A DNA stretch of 64,000 nt, from assembly GCF_000730165.1 (NCBI RefSeq), contig NZ_CP022112.1, positions 896,001 to 960,000 on the forward strand, read 5' to 3'. The position numbers and the translations under genes are program-made. How positions within the stretch are numbered: the first letter of the stretch is position 1; every line of letters starts with the position of its first letter. A model generated the notes under the pieces. That model did not search any database, was not told the DNA's origin, and saw only the letters and a list, made by a program, of their open reading frames with translations. The stretch is from Nitrospirillum viridazoti CBAmc. GTDB taxonomy: Bacteria; Pseudomonadota; Alphaproteobacteria; Azospirillales; Azospirillaceae. Below, piece after piece: positions 1-9,156 of this stretch.

Positions 1-734
1 CCGCCTTCCGTGCGGTTGACGTTGATTTCCGTCTGGCCGCTGTTGGCGTTGGTCATGTAGCCCGGGTCCATGCGGGCGAAGGCGCTGACCCGCAGGCCCA
101 GCTTGTCCTCGACGATGGGCACGTTGATGTAGGCGCGGCCGCCGCCGCCCTCGCCACCATGGGCGACACTGGAACCGGACACGGCCACCTGGCCGAAGGT
201 CTCGGTCAGGCTGGGCGCCGCCGTCACGTAGCGGATCAGGCCACCCATGGAGCTGGCGCCGTACAGTGACCCCTGGGGCCCGCGCAGCACTTCGATCTGC
301 TGCAGGCTGGACGGGTCGATTTCCGGGACCACCGCGTCACCCAGGCCGCCGCTGGTGGCGGAGCCGATGGGAACGTCATCGATGGTCAGGCCCACGGTGG
401 GGTTGTTGCCGGCGCCGGTGGTGATGCCGCGGATGGCGATGGTGGTGCGGCCGTTGCCACTGGACGTGACGTTCAGGCCCGGCACCTGGGTGTAGAAGTC
501 GCGCAGCTGGGTGTTGTTGGCCTGCAGCAGCGACTGGCTGGTGACGACGGCGACGGAGGCCGGCACGTCCATCAGGCGCTCGGTCTTCTTCTGCGCCGTG
601 ACGACGATCTCTTGCAGCTCATCCAGGCTGTCATCAGCCGCCGCGCCATCGGCGAAGCTGGGCAGCGACCAGAAAGAGAAAGTTGTAAGAATAGTCGTGG
701 CGAGCAACGCCCGGATTCCATTCTTGCCCTGCAT
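1..734 (-). CDS. TonB-dependent outer-membrane receptor, N-terminal part (cut by window edge)
   Basis: The reading frame is open through the left edge, so about 244 N-terminal residues are visible. It begins with a signal peptide (MQGKNGIRALLATTILTTF, then a hydrophobic stretch ending near SFADG). A TonB-box-like segment follows (EIVVTAQKK), then a plug domain with the family signatures VPGLNV, IRGI and EVLRGPQGSLYGASSMGG. These place it in the siderophore/polymer receptor family that takes up ligands across the outer membrane using ExbBD-TonB energy. The ATG at 732-734 is preceded by a G-rich Shine-Dalgarno sequence. The substrate cannot be told from the plug. The barrel lies outside the window. 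Confidence 0.93.
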   Translation of the reverse strand, partial: MQGKNGIRALLATTILTTFSFWSLPSFADGAAADDSLDELQEIVVTAQKKTERLMDVPASVAVVTSQSLLQANNTQLRDFYTQVPGLNVTSSGNGRTTIAIRGITTGAGNNPTVGLTIDDVPIGSATSGGLGDAVVPEIDPSSLQQIEVLRGPQGSLYGASSMGGLIRYVTAAPSLTETFGQVAVSGSSVAHGGEGGGGRAYINVPIVEDKLGLRVSAFARMDPGYMTNANSGQTEINVNRTEG

Positions 735-1144
735 ATTACTACCCCCTGTTCTTATGAGCGCCCTCTGCCGCCACCAATCCTTGTGGGATTTTGTTATTCG
801 GCGGGGTCGAAAAAGATAATTTATGATACCGCCGCGCCCGGGCTTTTCTTTCCAAATTGCGTATGCCGAAGCGGGTGGGGAGAAAATTTTATTCCCCAGG
901 TGTGCACTGCGGAAATTTTCTGCCGGGACAGGTTGGCCTCTCATTCCGCGCAGGCGGGTGAAGGACCACCAGACGGAACCGAACACCCCTTGGCTGTCTA
1001 AAGACGGCATTTCCAATGCCGCCGATCCTGGATCGAGGAATAGATTTTCCCTGGATGAGCACGGTAGACCGGCCTGTCGCATGGCCGAAATACAAACGCC
1101 CGCAGGCGGCACCTGCGGGCGTGGGATTTCCGGGATCGCCGGCG
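735..1144. other. Intergenic region upstream of the TonB receptor
   Basis: No convincing gene. The part next to 735 must hold the receptor promoter on the minus strand, and an AT-richer patch lies around 795-830. I could not fix -35/-10 boxes or a Fur box. The distal part holds the terminator of the S10 peptidase gene, listed separately. Short open frames here have no ribosome-binding site and were not called. Confidence 0.5.
1090..1122 (-). terminator. Intrinsic terminator after the S10 peptidase gene
   Basis: Perfect 11-bp inverted repeat (96-106 of this kilobase pairs with 112-122) with a 5-nt loop. On the minus strand it is followed by a T-rich run (TTTGTATTT). It lies about 25 bp past the stop codon of the peptidase gene, as expected for a rho-independent terminator. 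Confidence 0.8.
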
Positions 1145-2611
1145 TCAGGGTGCTGGATGGACGAAGGCGCGGATGTCGGTGCCGAGCTTGCGGGCGGCGC
1201 CCTCATCCGTATAGGCCATGTGCCCGCCCTCATAGAAGGTCAGGCGCACGCGACCCTCGGGCCAGCCCCCCTGGCGGACCAGCAGCTCCGCCGCCCCCAC
1301 CGTGGTCTGGGTGTCGTAATAGCCGTTGCCGATCAACAGCTGCATCTTGGGATTGGCCTTCATGGCCTTCAGCAGGCGGTCGCTGTAGGCCCAGTTGGCG
1401 AAGGGCGAGGCGTAGCCCCATCCCCAGTCGTCCAGGCCCTGGACCTCCGCTATCTCCACATAGGGTTGGGCGCGGTCGACCTTGAGGTCGGTGTGGAGGT
1501 AGTCCTTGAACAGGCGGGAGAACGCCGGCATGACGGCGGCTGCGAAGGGGTCGGGGCCGATGCCCTTGTCGGTGATGGGGGCGGCATAGCGCGCGTCGGC
1601 GCGGCCCAGCAGCAGGCCCTGATCCTTCAGCAGCTCACCCCGGTACTGCTCCTTGCTGATGCGCAGGGCGTGGTCGCGGTAATAGGCGGCGGGAATGCCG
1701 GTCAGCTCCTGCAGCCGCTGGGCCACCCGGTCACGGTCGGCCACCGGCAGCGCGCCGCCCTGGTACAGCGCCGGCATATAGTCGCTTTGGGCGTAGCGCC
1801 GCGCCTCATCCACGAAAGCTTCCAGCGACAGGCCGTGGCGGTCCACCCTCTGGTGGTACCAGGCGATGGCCGCCAGGGTGGGCAGCGACACCACGTAGCT
1901 CATGATGTTCTGCGGCCGCTGAACGTATTCGATGATATTGACCGCCTGCCCCATCAGCAGCACGCCAGCCAGCGGGATGGGCTTGGGCAGCTCGGCCAGT
2001 TGGCCGGCCACCTCGGCCGCACGCATGGTGCCGTAGCTTTCACCCAGCAGGTAAACGGGGGAACCCTCGCGATGATGCTGCGCCAGCCAAGCCTGGATGA
2101 AGGCGGTGACCTCCTGCCCGTCCGCCTTCACCGAGAAATAGCTCTTGGGATCGACGCCCTCGGCCACGCGGCTGAAACCGGTGGAGGCCGGGTCGATGAA
2201 CACCAGGTCGGTGGCGTCCAGCGGCGAATAGGGATTGTCCACCAGCGTGAAGGTGGCGGGATCGGCCTTCAGGTCATCCGGCACGGCCACGCGCTTCGGC
2301 CCCATGACGCCCAGGTGCAACCAGAGGGAGGCGGTGATGGGCCCGCCGTTGAAAACGAAGGTCACCGGCCGCTTGGCCGCGTCCTTGGCTTCCACGGTGT
2401 AGGCGAAGCTGACCAGGTGCGCGCCCGGCTTGCCGGCGGCGTCATTCACATCCGCCCCTTCCACCGTCGCGGCATAGGACAGCTTATGGCCGTTCAGCGT
2501 GGTGGTGTGATGGGTCACGGCCGGCGCGTCCGCCAATGCCGGCATGGATATGGCCAGCATCAGCGCGGCCATCAGGCCCCCCACTTTACGTCCGGTGGCT
2601 TTCCCGGTCAT
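1145..2611 (-). CDS. Secreted S10-family serine carboxypeptidase-like peptidase
   Basis: 488 residues with a signal peptide (hydrophobic core about residues 11-27, ending SMPALADA), so periplasmic or exported. Hallmarks of peptidase family S10 (alpha/beta-hydrolase fold) are present: the oxyanion segment FNGG at 87-90, the nucleophile motif GESYG with Ser192, a late Asp in GYYDTQT (about Asp433) and the catalytic His in GGHMAY (about His464). The oxyanion stretch reads NGGPITAS rather than the usual NGGPGSSS, so the turn after Pro is altered although the Gly pair is kept. Full-length for bacterial S10-like proteins. The peptide substrate is unknown. It is followed by a strong terminator and is probably transcribed alone. 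Confidence 0.88.
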   Translation of the reverse strand: MTGKATGRKVGGLMAALMLAISMPALADAPAVTHHTTTLNGHKLSYAATVEGADVNDAAGKPGAHLVSFAYTVEAKDAAKRPVTFVFNGGPITASLWLHLGVMGPKRVAVPDDLKADPATFTLVDNPYSPLDATDLVFIDPASTGFSRVAEGVDPKSYFSVKADGQEVTAFIQAWLAQHHREGSPVYLLGESYGTMRAAEVAGQLAELPKPIPLAGVLLMGQAVNIIEYVQRPQNIMSYVVSLPTLAAIAWYHQRVDRHGLSLEAFVDEARRYAQSDYMPALYQGGALPVADRDRVAQRLQELTGIPAAYYRDHALRISKEQYRGELLKDQGLLLGRADARYAAPITDKGIGPDPFAAAVMPAFSRLFKDYLHTDLKVDRAQPYVEIAEVQGLDDWGWGYASPFANWAYSDRLLKAMKANPKMQLLIGNGYYDTQTTVGAAELLVRQGGWPEGRVRLTFYEGGHMAYTDEGAARKLGTDIRAFVHPAP

Positions 2612-2733
2612 CGTCGTCCCCCTGTCGCAGGCGCCCTGTTCTCAGGGGAAATAATACCGGCCGGCGGCGGAATGTTTTTGCGTTATCCCGCCCGCCGGGC
2701 GGGTGACGGCAAGTTTTATGCGGGGACTGGCCG

Positions 2734-3549
2734 TCAGGGGGTGGCCTTGGCCGTGGCGTGGCGTGCCTGGTAGGCTTGCAGGGCTTCCTGGTACGCTGGA
2801 GATTGCTGCACGGCCGGTAGGGTGCGGAGCTTCTTTTTCTGCTTCAGCACGAAGGTTTCCGCCGTCAGGCTGGCATGCTCCCCACAGAACTTGGCGCAGG
2901 CGCCGGTGGGATCGCTGAAGCCCACCTCATCGCCACTAAGGGTCATGGTCAGCAGGCACCGCTGCGTGGGCGCCGGATCCTGGAAGACGAAGCTGCCGAT
3001 CTTCTTGTATTCCGCGATGCCGGTCAGGGTGCAACTCTGACCGTTATGGAAGGACAGGCGCATGTCCAGGTAGGCGGCGCCATCCGCCACCGGGGTGACC
3101 TGCAACACGTCCTCCGCCCCGTGGGCGCCGTCGGCGGTCTTGACCGGGTGCCGGTAAATGCCGGCGATGCGGGCCAGCAGGGCCTTGGCGTCGGCCTTGC
3201 TGCCGTCCGGCGCGTAGGCCATGGCGCGCTTGGCCGATTCCGCCTGCACGGCCTTGATCTTCACCCTGTATTCCCGGTCCAGGCAGGCGCGGGCGTCCAG
3301 CGTGGCGTCGCAACGCTGGAACATCGCCTCATCCACCGTCCAGGCGCGGCCCAGGCGGACATAGGGCACATCCTGAACGCTGTCGATCAGCTGGCCCAGG
3401 CTTGGATCGGTGCACAAGGCCTGGACAGAGGCGGAGGTGGGCGCCTGACAATCCGCCGGCGTGAGACCGGGCACGGGCACCTCCGCGGCCTCCGCCCCGC
3501 CGCTTGCCAACACGACCGCCAAAAAAGTGATGACCGCCCGCTTGCCCAT
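2734..3549 (-). CDS. Secreted protein with LprI-like N-terminal region
   Basis: 271 residues from the ATG at 3549. The frame extends further upstream, but this start gives a clean signal peptide (MGKRAVITFLAVVLASGGAEA). After cleavage, the spacing of Cys residues and the segments ALCTDPSLGQL and CDATLDARACLDREYRVKI resemble the lysozyme-inhibitor LprI/DUF1311 pattern (Cys-Asp-x-x-Leu, then Cys with CLxxxYxxR). That family is periplasmic and Cys-rich. The C-terminal half, with several further cysteines, is not recognised. Lysozyme inhibition is a family-based guess only. Confidence 0.6.
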   Translation of the reverse strand: MGKRAVITFLAVVLASGGAEAAEVPVPGLTPADCQAPTSASVQALCTDPSLGQLIDSVQDVPYVRLGRAWTVDEAMFQRCDATLDARACLDREYRVKIKAVQAESAKRAMAYAPDGSKADAKALLARIAGIYRHPVKTADGAHGAEDVLQVTPVADGAAYLDMRLSFHNGQSCTLTGIAEYKKIGSFVFQDPAPTQRCLLTMTLSGDEVGFSDPTGACAKFCGEHASLTAETFVLKQKKKLRTLPAVQQSPAYQEALQAYQARHATAKATP

Positions 3550-3599
3550 GACGCCCCCAACGCCCCTGTGCTTGCCCAGGTGAACTGTGCCGAAGGGCA

Positions 3600-3634
3600 A
3601 CGGTGGGCGCAAGGGATCGCCTGGGCACCCACCG
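3600..3634. terminator. Possible weak terminator between tyrS and the LprI-like gene
   Basis: A 7-bp inverted repeat (CGGTGGG with CCCACCG) flanks a GC-rich loop just past the tyrS stop codon. The T-run is poor on the minus strand, so termination by this stem is uncertain. Confidence 0.3.
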
Positions 3635-3641
3635 TTTATGC

Positions 3642-4901
3642 TTAGGCGCCGCGCACCAGCAGGTGACGCTTGCGCCCCGCCGACAGGCGCACCGGCAGGG
3701 CCCGCGCCACGATGCGGGCATCCAGGTCCGCCACCGCCACCCCATCGACCCGCACGCCACCGCCGGCGATCAGGCGCCGCGCCTCCCCTTTCGAGGCCGC
3801 CAGGCCGCCGCGCACCAGCAGGTCGACCACCAGGGCGCCGTCCGGCGCCTCCTCCCCCGTCAGCGCCACCGCCGGCAGGCCCTCGGCGTTGGTGCCGGTG
3901 AAGGCCCGGCGGGCGGTCTCATTGGCGGCCTGGGCTGCCTCGGGCCCGTGGGCCAGGGCGGTCGCGGCGTTGGCCAGCACCTCCTTGGCCTGGTTGATCT
4001 CCGCCCCCGGCAGCGCCTCCAACTCCGCGATGCGCTCCAGCGGCAGATCGGTGAACAGGCGCAGGAAGCGGCCGACGTCGGCATCCTCCGTGTTGCGCCA
4101 GAACTGCCAATAGTCGTAGGGCGGCAGCCGGTCGGCGTTCAGCCAGACGGCACCACCTGCGGTCTTGCCCATCTTGGCACCGGACGCGGTGGTCAGCAGC
4201 GGGGTGGTCAGGCCGAAGACCTCCCGCCCCTCAAGCCGGCGCACCAGGTCGATGCCGTTGACGATATTGCCCCATTGGTCCGACCCGCCCATCTGCGCCA
4301 GGCAGCCAGCGCGGCGGTGCAGTTCCAGGAAATCGAAGGCCTGGAGGATCATGTAGTTGAATTCCAGGAAGCTCATGGGGTCCTGCCGCTCCAGCCGCGC
4401 CTTCACGCTGTCGAAGGACAGCATGCGGTTGACGGAGAAATGGCGGCCGATGTCGCGCAGCAGGTCGATGTAGCCCAGGCGGTCCAGCCAGTCGGCGTTG
4501 TTGACCATGACGGCATCGATGGGCCCCGACCCGAAGGTCAGGAAACGTTCGAACACCCGGCGGATGCCCTGGATGTTCGCGGCGATCTGCTCGTCGCTTA
4601 GCAGCGGACGTTCCGTGGCGCGAAAGCTGGGGTCACCCACCCGGGTGGTGCCGCCGCCGATCAGCACGATGGGCTTGTGCCCCGCCCGTTGCAGGCGGCG
4701 CAGCGTCATGATGGGCAGCAGATGGCCGACGTGCAGGCTGTCGGCCGTGGCGTCGAAGCCGATGTAGACCGGCACCACACCGGCCGCGAAAGCCGCGTCC
4801 AGCCCATCGAGGTTGGTGCACTGGTGGATGTAGCCGCGCGCGCCCAGCGCCTGCAGGGCTGTGGAGCGCAACGTCTGTGGGGAAAAATCCTGGGTATCCA
4901 T
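3642..4901 (-). CDS. tyrS: Tyrosyl-tRNA synthetase
   Basis: 419 residues from the ATG at 4901, chosen because AGGAA lies just upstream. The open frame runs 30 codons further without support. It charges tRNA-Tyr with tyrosine. The class I signatures are clear: HVGH at residues 57-60, the tyrosine-pocket region SDQWGN near 207-212, and a KMSKS equivalent KMGKT at 243-247. A C-terminal S4 RNA-binding domain ([17 protein letters not shown] onward) covers about the last 65 residues. Length and domain order are those of bacterial TyrRS. Essential cytoplasmic enzyme, transcribed alone. Confidence 0.97.
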   Translation of the reverse strand: MDTQDFSPQTLRSTALQALGARGYIHQCTNLDGLDAAFAAGVVPVYIGFDATADSLHVGHLLPIMTLRRLQRAGHKPIVLIGGGTTRVGDPSFRATERPLLSDEQIAANIQGIRRVFERFLTFGSGPIDAVMVNNADWLDRLGYIDLLRDIGRHFSVNRMLSFDSVKARLERQDPMSFLEFNYMILQAFDFLELHRRAGCLAQMGGSDQWGNIVNGIDLVRRLEGREVFGLTTPLLTTASGAKMGKTAGGAVWLNADRLPPYDYWQFWRNTEDADVGRFLRLFTDLPLERIAELEALPGAEINQAKEVLANAATALAHGPEAAQAANETARRAFTGTNAEGLPAVALTGEEAPDGALVVDLLVRGGLAASKGEARRLIAGGGVRVDGVAVADLDARIVARALPVRLSAGRKRHLLVRGA

Positions 4902-5168
4902 GAAGCGGTTCCTGGTCTGGTGGACCGCCACCAAGAGGGAGACCGCTTTTGGGAAACGACTGCCGCCTTGGCGGCGGCATCGTTTCAACATGGTCGAACA
5001 ACGCCGCTCCTATGAGGAGGGCGCGTAATACGTGCAGCAGGGGGGCAGCGTTGTGACCATGGGCGGATGGTGATCATCCCGCCCGCGCCCTGTCAAGCCG
5101 CCGCAGCGCATAGCTTCCTTATTTAACATAATTTTGCAGTTAATTATACAGATTGACTCTCAACAGAC

Positions 5169-5229
5169 CGTTAATTTAGCCTCAACTTAGATCGTAAAAT
5201 AACGCTCATCGATCGTTAAATAGCGCATC
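5169..5229 (+). promoter_or_regulatory. Phased AT-rich repeats upstream of ssuA
   Basis: The 350-bp gap between tyrS and ssuA has a sharply AT-rich part (about 5105-5230). It holds two similar elements, GATCGTAAAATAACGC at 5190 and GATCGTTAAATAGCGC at 5211, plus a weaker third copy CGTTAATTTAGC at 5169. The CGT cores lie 24 and 21 bp apart, about two helical turns, as for sites of a dimeric activator. A sulfur-starvation LysR regulator (Cbl/SsuR/CysB type) would fit, but this is inference. A -35-like TTGACT is at 5153. The rest of the gap (4902-5168) shows nothing else clear. Confidence 0.45.
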
Positions 5230-5254
5230 AGGAAGTGTGAATTTGCGGGAGACC

Positions 5255-6220
5255 ATGATGGGTAAAGCCTATTCCGCCCTTTGCCGCCTGGCCCTGGCTG
5301 CGGCCTTGACCCTGGGTATTGGCGCGGCATCCGCAGCGGAAAAGCCGGTGCGCATCGGCTATCAGAAATACGGAACCCTGCTTCTGCTCAAGGAAAGCGG
5401 CAAGCTGGACAAACAGCTGAAAGCCCAAGGCATCGCTGTGGAATGGCGGGAATTCCCCGGCGGCCCGCAGTTGCTGGAGGCGCTGAACGTCGGCGCGCTG
5501 GACTTCGGCATCACCGGCGAGGCGCCGCCCATCTTCGCCCAGGCCGCCGGCGCCCCCCTGGTCTATGTCGGCGTGGAACCACCCGCGCCCAAGGGCGAGG
5601 CCATCCTGGTGCCCAAGGACAGTCCGCTGAAAAGCGTGGCCGACCTGAAGGGCAAGAAGGTGGCGCTGAACAAGGGCTCCAACGTCCACTACCTGCTGGT
5701 GAAGGCGCTGGAGGACGCGGGCCTGAAATACAGCGACATCCAGCCCACCTACCTGGCGCCGGCCGATGCCCGCGCGGCGTTCGAGCAAGGCAGCGTCGAC
5801 GCCTGGGTCATCTGGGACCCCTACTACGCCGCCGCGGCGGCCGCCACCCAGGCCCGCGTGCTGGTGGACGGCGTGCGTGCCGACGGCAGCGACCTGGTGG
5901 CCAACCATCAGTTCTACCTGGCCGAACGCGGCTTCAACGAGACGCGGCCCCAGGTGGTGCAGACCATCCTGGCGGCCCTGAAGGACATCGACGCCCAGTC
6001 CAGGGGCGACCAGAAGGCCGTGGCCCAGCGCCTGAGCCCGCAGGTGGGCATCCCGGTGCCGGTGCTGGAAACGGCGCTGGCCCGCATGGGCTACGGCGTG
6101 CAGCCCATCACACCCGAGGTGGTCGCTGCCCAGCAGAAGATCGCCGACACCTTCCACCAGCTGGGGCTGATCCCCAAGCCCATCCGCGTCTCGGACGCCA
6201 TTCCCGGATCGAAATCATGA
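5255..6220 (+). CDS. ssuA: Aliphatic sulfonate ABC transporter, periplasmic binding protein
   Basis: About 321 residues. A GTG at 5237 is possible, but GGGAG ahead of the tandem ATGs at 5255/5258 favours the latter, giving the signal peptide [21 protein letters not shown] ending ASA. The mature protein has SsuA/TauA-type features: [17 protein letters not shown] at the start, a [26 protein letters not shown] segment split over the first lobe, [17 protein letters not shown], and [12 protein letters not shown]. It captures alkanesulfonates in the periplasm for SsuBC. First gene of ssuADCB. Its stop overlaps the ssuD start (ATGA). Confidence 0.95.
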   Translation: MMGKAYSALCRLALAAALTLGIGAASAAEKPVRIGYQKYGTLLLLKESGKLDKQLKAQGIAVEWREFPGGPQLLEALNVGALDFGITGEAPPIFAQAAGAPLVYVGVEPPAPKGEAILVPKDSPLKSVADLKGKKVALNKGSNVHYLLVKALEDAGLKYSDIQPTYLAPADARAAFEQGSVDAWVIWDPYYAAAAAATQARVLVDGVRADGSDLVANHQFYLAERGFNETRPQVVQTILAALKDIDAQSRGDQKAVAQRLSPQVGIPVPVLETALARMGYGVQPITPEVVAAQQKIADTFHQLGLIPKPIRVSDAIPGSKS

Positions 6221-7431
6221 GCGACACCCCCCTTCACCCCGCCGAACCGGTGACGGAAGCGAACGTCTTCTGGTTCATCCCCACCCATGGCGACGGCCGC
6301 TATCTGGGCACCACCCACGGCGCCCGCGCCGTCAGCTTCGATTACCTGAAGCAGATCGCACAGGCGGCCGACAGCCTGGGCTATTACGGCGTGCTGCTGC
6401 CCACCGGGCGCAGTTGCGAGGACAGCTGGGTCATTGCCTCCGCCCTGGCGCCGCTGACGGAGCGGCTGCGCTATCTGGTGGCGGTGCGGCCGGGCCTGCA
6501 ATCGCCCACCGTTTCGGCCCGCATGGCGGCCACATTGGACCGGGTATCCAACGGCCGGCTGCTGATCAACGTCGTCACCGGCGGCGACCCGGTGGAGAAC
6601 GCCGGCGACGGCATCTTCCTGTCGCATACCGAGCGCTATGAGGTGACGTGGGAATTCCTGTCGGTCTGGACCCGCCTGATCGCCGGCGAGACGGTACATT
6701 ATGAGGGCAAGCACATCCGCATCGAGGATGGGCGGCTGTTCTTCCCCTCCCTGCAGCGGCCCTACCCGCCCCTGTATTTCGGCGGATCATCCACCGCCGG
6801 CATCGACGTGGCGGCGGAGACGGTCGACAAGTACCTGACCTGGGGCGAACCGCCGGCGCAGGTGGCGGAAAAGGTGGCCGTCGTCCGTGCCGCCGCCGCC
6901 GCCAAGGGCCGCAAGGTGACCTTCGGCATCCGCCTGCACGTCATCGTGCGCGAAACCAACGAAGCCGCCTGGCGTGCCGCCGATGAACTGATCCAGCACG
7001 TCGATGACGCCACCATCGCCCAGGCGCAGAAGACCTTCGCCCGCATGGACAGCGTGGGCCAGGCCCGCATGCAGGCGCTGCACGGCGGCCGGCGCGACAA
7101 GCTGGAAGTCAGCCCCAACCTGTGGGCCGGCGTGGGCCTGGTGCGCGGCGGCGCCGGCACCGCCCTGGTGGGCGATCCGGAAACGGTGGCGCAGCGCATG
7201 AAGGAATACATGGCCGTCGGCATCGACAGCTTCATCCTGTCGGGCTACCCGCACCTGGAGGAAGCCTACCGCTTCGCCGAGCTGGTCTTCCCCCTGCTGC
7301 CGCTGGCGCCAGGCAATGGCCGGGACAAGGGCGAGGCCACCAACCACGGCCCCTTTGGCGAGCGCATCGCCAACACCCTGCCCCCGGCACCCAAGGAGAC
7401 CGCCGCCCTGCGCCAGGCATCGGCATCATGA
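6217..7431 (+). CDS. ssuD: FMNH2-dependent alkanesulfonate monooxygenase
   Basis: 404 residues from the ATG that overlaps the ssuA stop. Bacterial-luciferase-like TIM-barrel flavoenzyme that cleaves alkanesulfonates to aldehyde and sulfite using FMNH2 and O2. Family stretches seen: [14 protein letters not shown] at the N-terminus, [15 protein letters not shown], the glycine-rich [27 protein letters not shown] and [14 protein letters not shown], and near the end GSP-like region [21 protein letters not shown]. Full length for SsuD. The FMN reductase partner SsuE is not in this window, so reduced flavin must come from elsewhere. ATGA overlap with ssuC indicates translational coupling. Confidence 0.95.
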   Translation: MSDTPLHPAEPVTEANVFWFIPTHGDGRYLGTTHGARAVSFDYLKQIAQAADSLGYYGVLLPTGRSCEDSWVIASALAPLTERLRYLVAVRPGLQSPTVSARMAATLDRVSNGRLLINVVTGGDPVENAGDGIFLSHTERYEVTWEFLSVWTRLIAGETVHYEGKHIRIEDGRLFFPSLQRPYPPLYFGGSSTAGIDVAAETVDKYLTWGEPPAQVAEKVAVVRAAAAAKGRKVTFGIRLHVIVRETNEAAWRAADELIQHVDDATIAQAQKTFARMDSVGQARMQALHGGRRDKLEVSPNLWAGVGLVRGGAGTALVGDPETVAQRMKEYMAVGIDSFILSGYPHLEEAYRFAELVFPLLPLAPGNGRDKGEATNHGPFGERIANTLPPAPKETAALRQASAS

Positions 7432-8216
7432 CCAGGACGAAAGCCCTGCGCCGGGGGCTGGTCCCCTGGCTGCTGCCCCTCGCCCTGCTGGCGGTGTGGG
7501 AGGTGGCGGCCAAGGCGGGATGGTTGTCGGCCCGCGTGCTGCCGGCGCCCAGCGACATCGCCGTCGCCTTCTGGACCACGCTGAAGGATGGCAGCCTGCC
7601 CCATCATGTCGGCATCAGCGCGGAGCGTGCCGTGCTGGGCCTGGTCATCGGCGGCGGCCTGGGCTTCGCCCTGGGCCTAATCAACGGTGCCCTGCCCCTG
7701 GCCGAGGACATCCTGGACAGTTCCTTGCAGATGCTGCGCAACGTGCCGCACCTGGCCATCATCCCCATGGTCATCCTGTGGTTCGGCATCGGAGAGGAGG
7801 CCAAGGTCTTCCTGGTGGCCGTGGGCGTGCTGTTCCCCATGTACCTCAACACCTTCCACGGCATTCGCTCGGTTGACCGGGGCCTGGTGGAGATGGGCCG
7901 GGTCTATGGCCTTGGCCCCGTGGCCCTCTACCTGCGCGTCATCCTGCCGGGCGCCTTGCCCGCCATCCTGGTGGGCCTGCGCTACGCCCTGGGCATCATG
8001 TGGCTGACCCTGATCGTGGCGGAGACCATCTCCGCCTCCTCCGGCATCGGCTATATGACCATGAACGCGCGGGAGTTCTTGCAGACCGACATGGTGCTGC
8101 TGGGCATCATCGTCTATGCCCTGCTGGGCAAGCTGGCCGACATCGCGTCGCGCTGGCTGGAGCGCAGGGCGCTGGAGTGGAACCCGTCCTTCCATACCGG
8201 GCTGGAGGCGGCATGA
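7428..8216 (+). CDS. ssuC: Aliphatic sulfonate ABC transporter, permease
   Basis: 262 residues, starting at the ATG overlapping the ssuD stop. It is a BPD-type inner-membrane permease with about six hydrophobic segments. The EAA-type cytoplasmic loop ([20 protein letters not shown], then [14 protein letters not shown]) is the contact site for the ATPase. The sequence [22 protein letters not shown] is typical of SsuC/TauC. It carries sulfonates across the inner membrane together with SsuA and SsuB. Ends in ATGA overlap with ssuB. Confidence 0.94.
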   Translation: MTRTKALRRGLVPWLLPLALLAVWEVAAKAGWLSARVLPAPSDIAVAFWTTLKDGSLPHHVGISAERAVLGLVIGGGLGFALGLINGALPLAEDILDSSLQMLRNVPHLAIIPMVILWFGIGEEAKVFLVAVGVLFPMYLNTFHGIRSVDRGLVEMGRVYGLGPVALYLRVILPGALPAILVGLRYALGIMWLTLIVAETISASSGIGYMTMNAREFLQTDMVLLGIIVYALLGKLADIASRWLERRALEWNPSFHTGLEAA

Positions 8217-8995
8217 TGGTCCCCCTGCGCGCGGCGCCCCCACCCCAGGTTCAGCCCGAGGTTCAGGACCAGGCTACCGTTACCGGCAAGGGCTTGGAAC
8301 TGGCCTTCGACAGCGTCACCAAGGCCTTCGGCGACGTGGGCGTGCTGAAGGGCCTGGACCTGGTCATCCCGGCCGGGCAGTTCGTCGCCGTCGTCGGCCG
8401 CTCGGGCGGTGGCAAGACCACGCTGATGCGCCTCATCGCCGGGCTGGACGGCCCAACCAGTGGCACCATCCGCATCAACGGCACAGCCCGCCGGGGCCTG
8501 CAGCCCGACGTGCGCCTGCTGTTCCAGGACGCCCGCCTACTGCCCTGGCAGCGGGTGCTGAGCAATGTCGGCATCGCCCGTGGCCCCGACTGGAAGGAGC
8601 GCGCCCAGGCGCTGCTGGCCGAGGTGGGCCTGGCGGATCGCGCCGGCGACTGGCCCTATGTCCTGTCCGGCGGGCAGAAGCAGCGCGTGGCCCTGGCCCG
8701 CGCCCTGGTGACCGAGCCGGGCATCCTGCTGCTGGATGAGCCGTTCGGCGCCCTGGACGCCCTGACCCGGGCCGACATGCACCGCCTGCTGACCCGGATT
8801 TGGCGCCAGCACGGCTTCACCGCCATCCTCATCACCCATGACGTGGCGGAGGCCGTGGCCCTGGCCGACCGCGTGCTGGTGCTGCGCGACGGCCGCGTGG
8901 CCGAGGACATCACCGTCGACATCCCCCGCAGCGCCCGAGTCGGCGGCGCCCCCCGGCTGGCGGAACTGGAACGCCGCATCCTCAACTCCGTCTAA
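8213..8995 (+). CDS. ssuB: Aliphatic sulfonate ABC transporter, ATP-binding protein
   Basis: 260 residues. Two adjacent in-frame ATGs (8213, 8216), the first overlapping the ssuC stop. ABC ATPase with Walker A GRSGGGKTT, a Q-loop (LLFQDARLLPW), signature LSGGQKQR, Walker B ILLLDEPFGALD and switch His in LITHDVAEA. The Q-loop and the DARLLPW sequence are those of the nitrate/sulfonate/taurine subfamily. It energises SsuC. Last gene of the operon. After it lie 160 bp with only a 7-codon frame behind a good ribosome-binding site. Confidence 0.95.
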   Translation: MMVPLRAAPPPQVQPEVQDQATVTGKGLELAFDSVTKAFGDVGVLKGLDLVIPAGQFVAVVGRSGGGKTTLMRLIAGLDGPTSGTIRINGTARRGLQPDVRLLFQDARLLPWQRVLSNVGIARGPDWKERAQALLAEVGLADRAGDWPYVLSGGQKQRVALARALVTEPGILLLDEPFGALDALTRADMHRLLTRIWRQHGFTAILITHDVAEAVALADRVLVLRDGRVAEDITVDIPRSARVGGAPRLAELERRILNSV

Positions 8996-9156
8996 AAGAA
9001 GGAAAGCATTCTCATGGCGATTCAATTCACACCATAAAAGGCAACTACGTGCCGCCTTGAACCAATCGTTGGCCCCTGACACTCTGGCACCCGACAGCCT
9101 GACCGCCGCCCTATAACCGGCACCGCTGCAACCGGTATCACTTGATCGGGTTCCAC

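Noticed and set aside
9014..9037. Seven-codon frame (MAIQFTP) with a good ribosome-binding site after ssuB
   Set aside because: Too short to support as a gene without conservation or expression data. Could be a leader, but nothing downstream looks like an attenuator.
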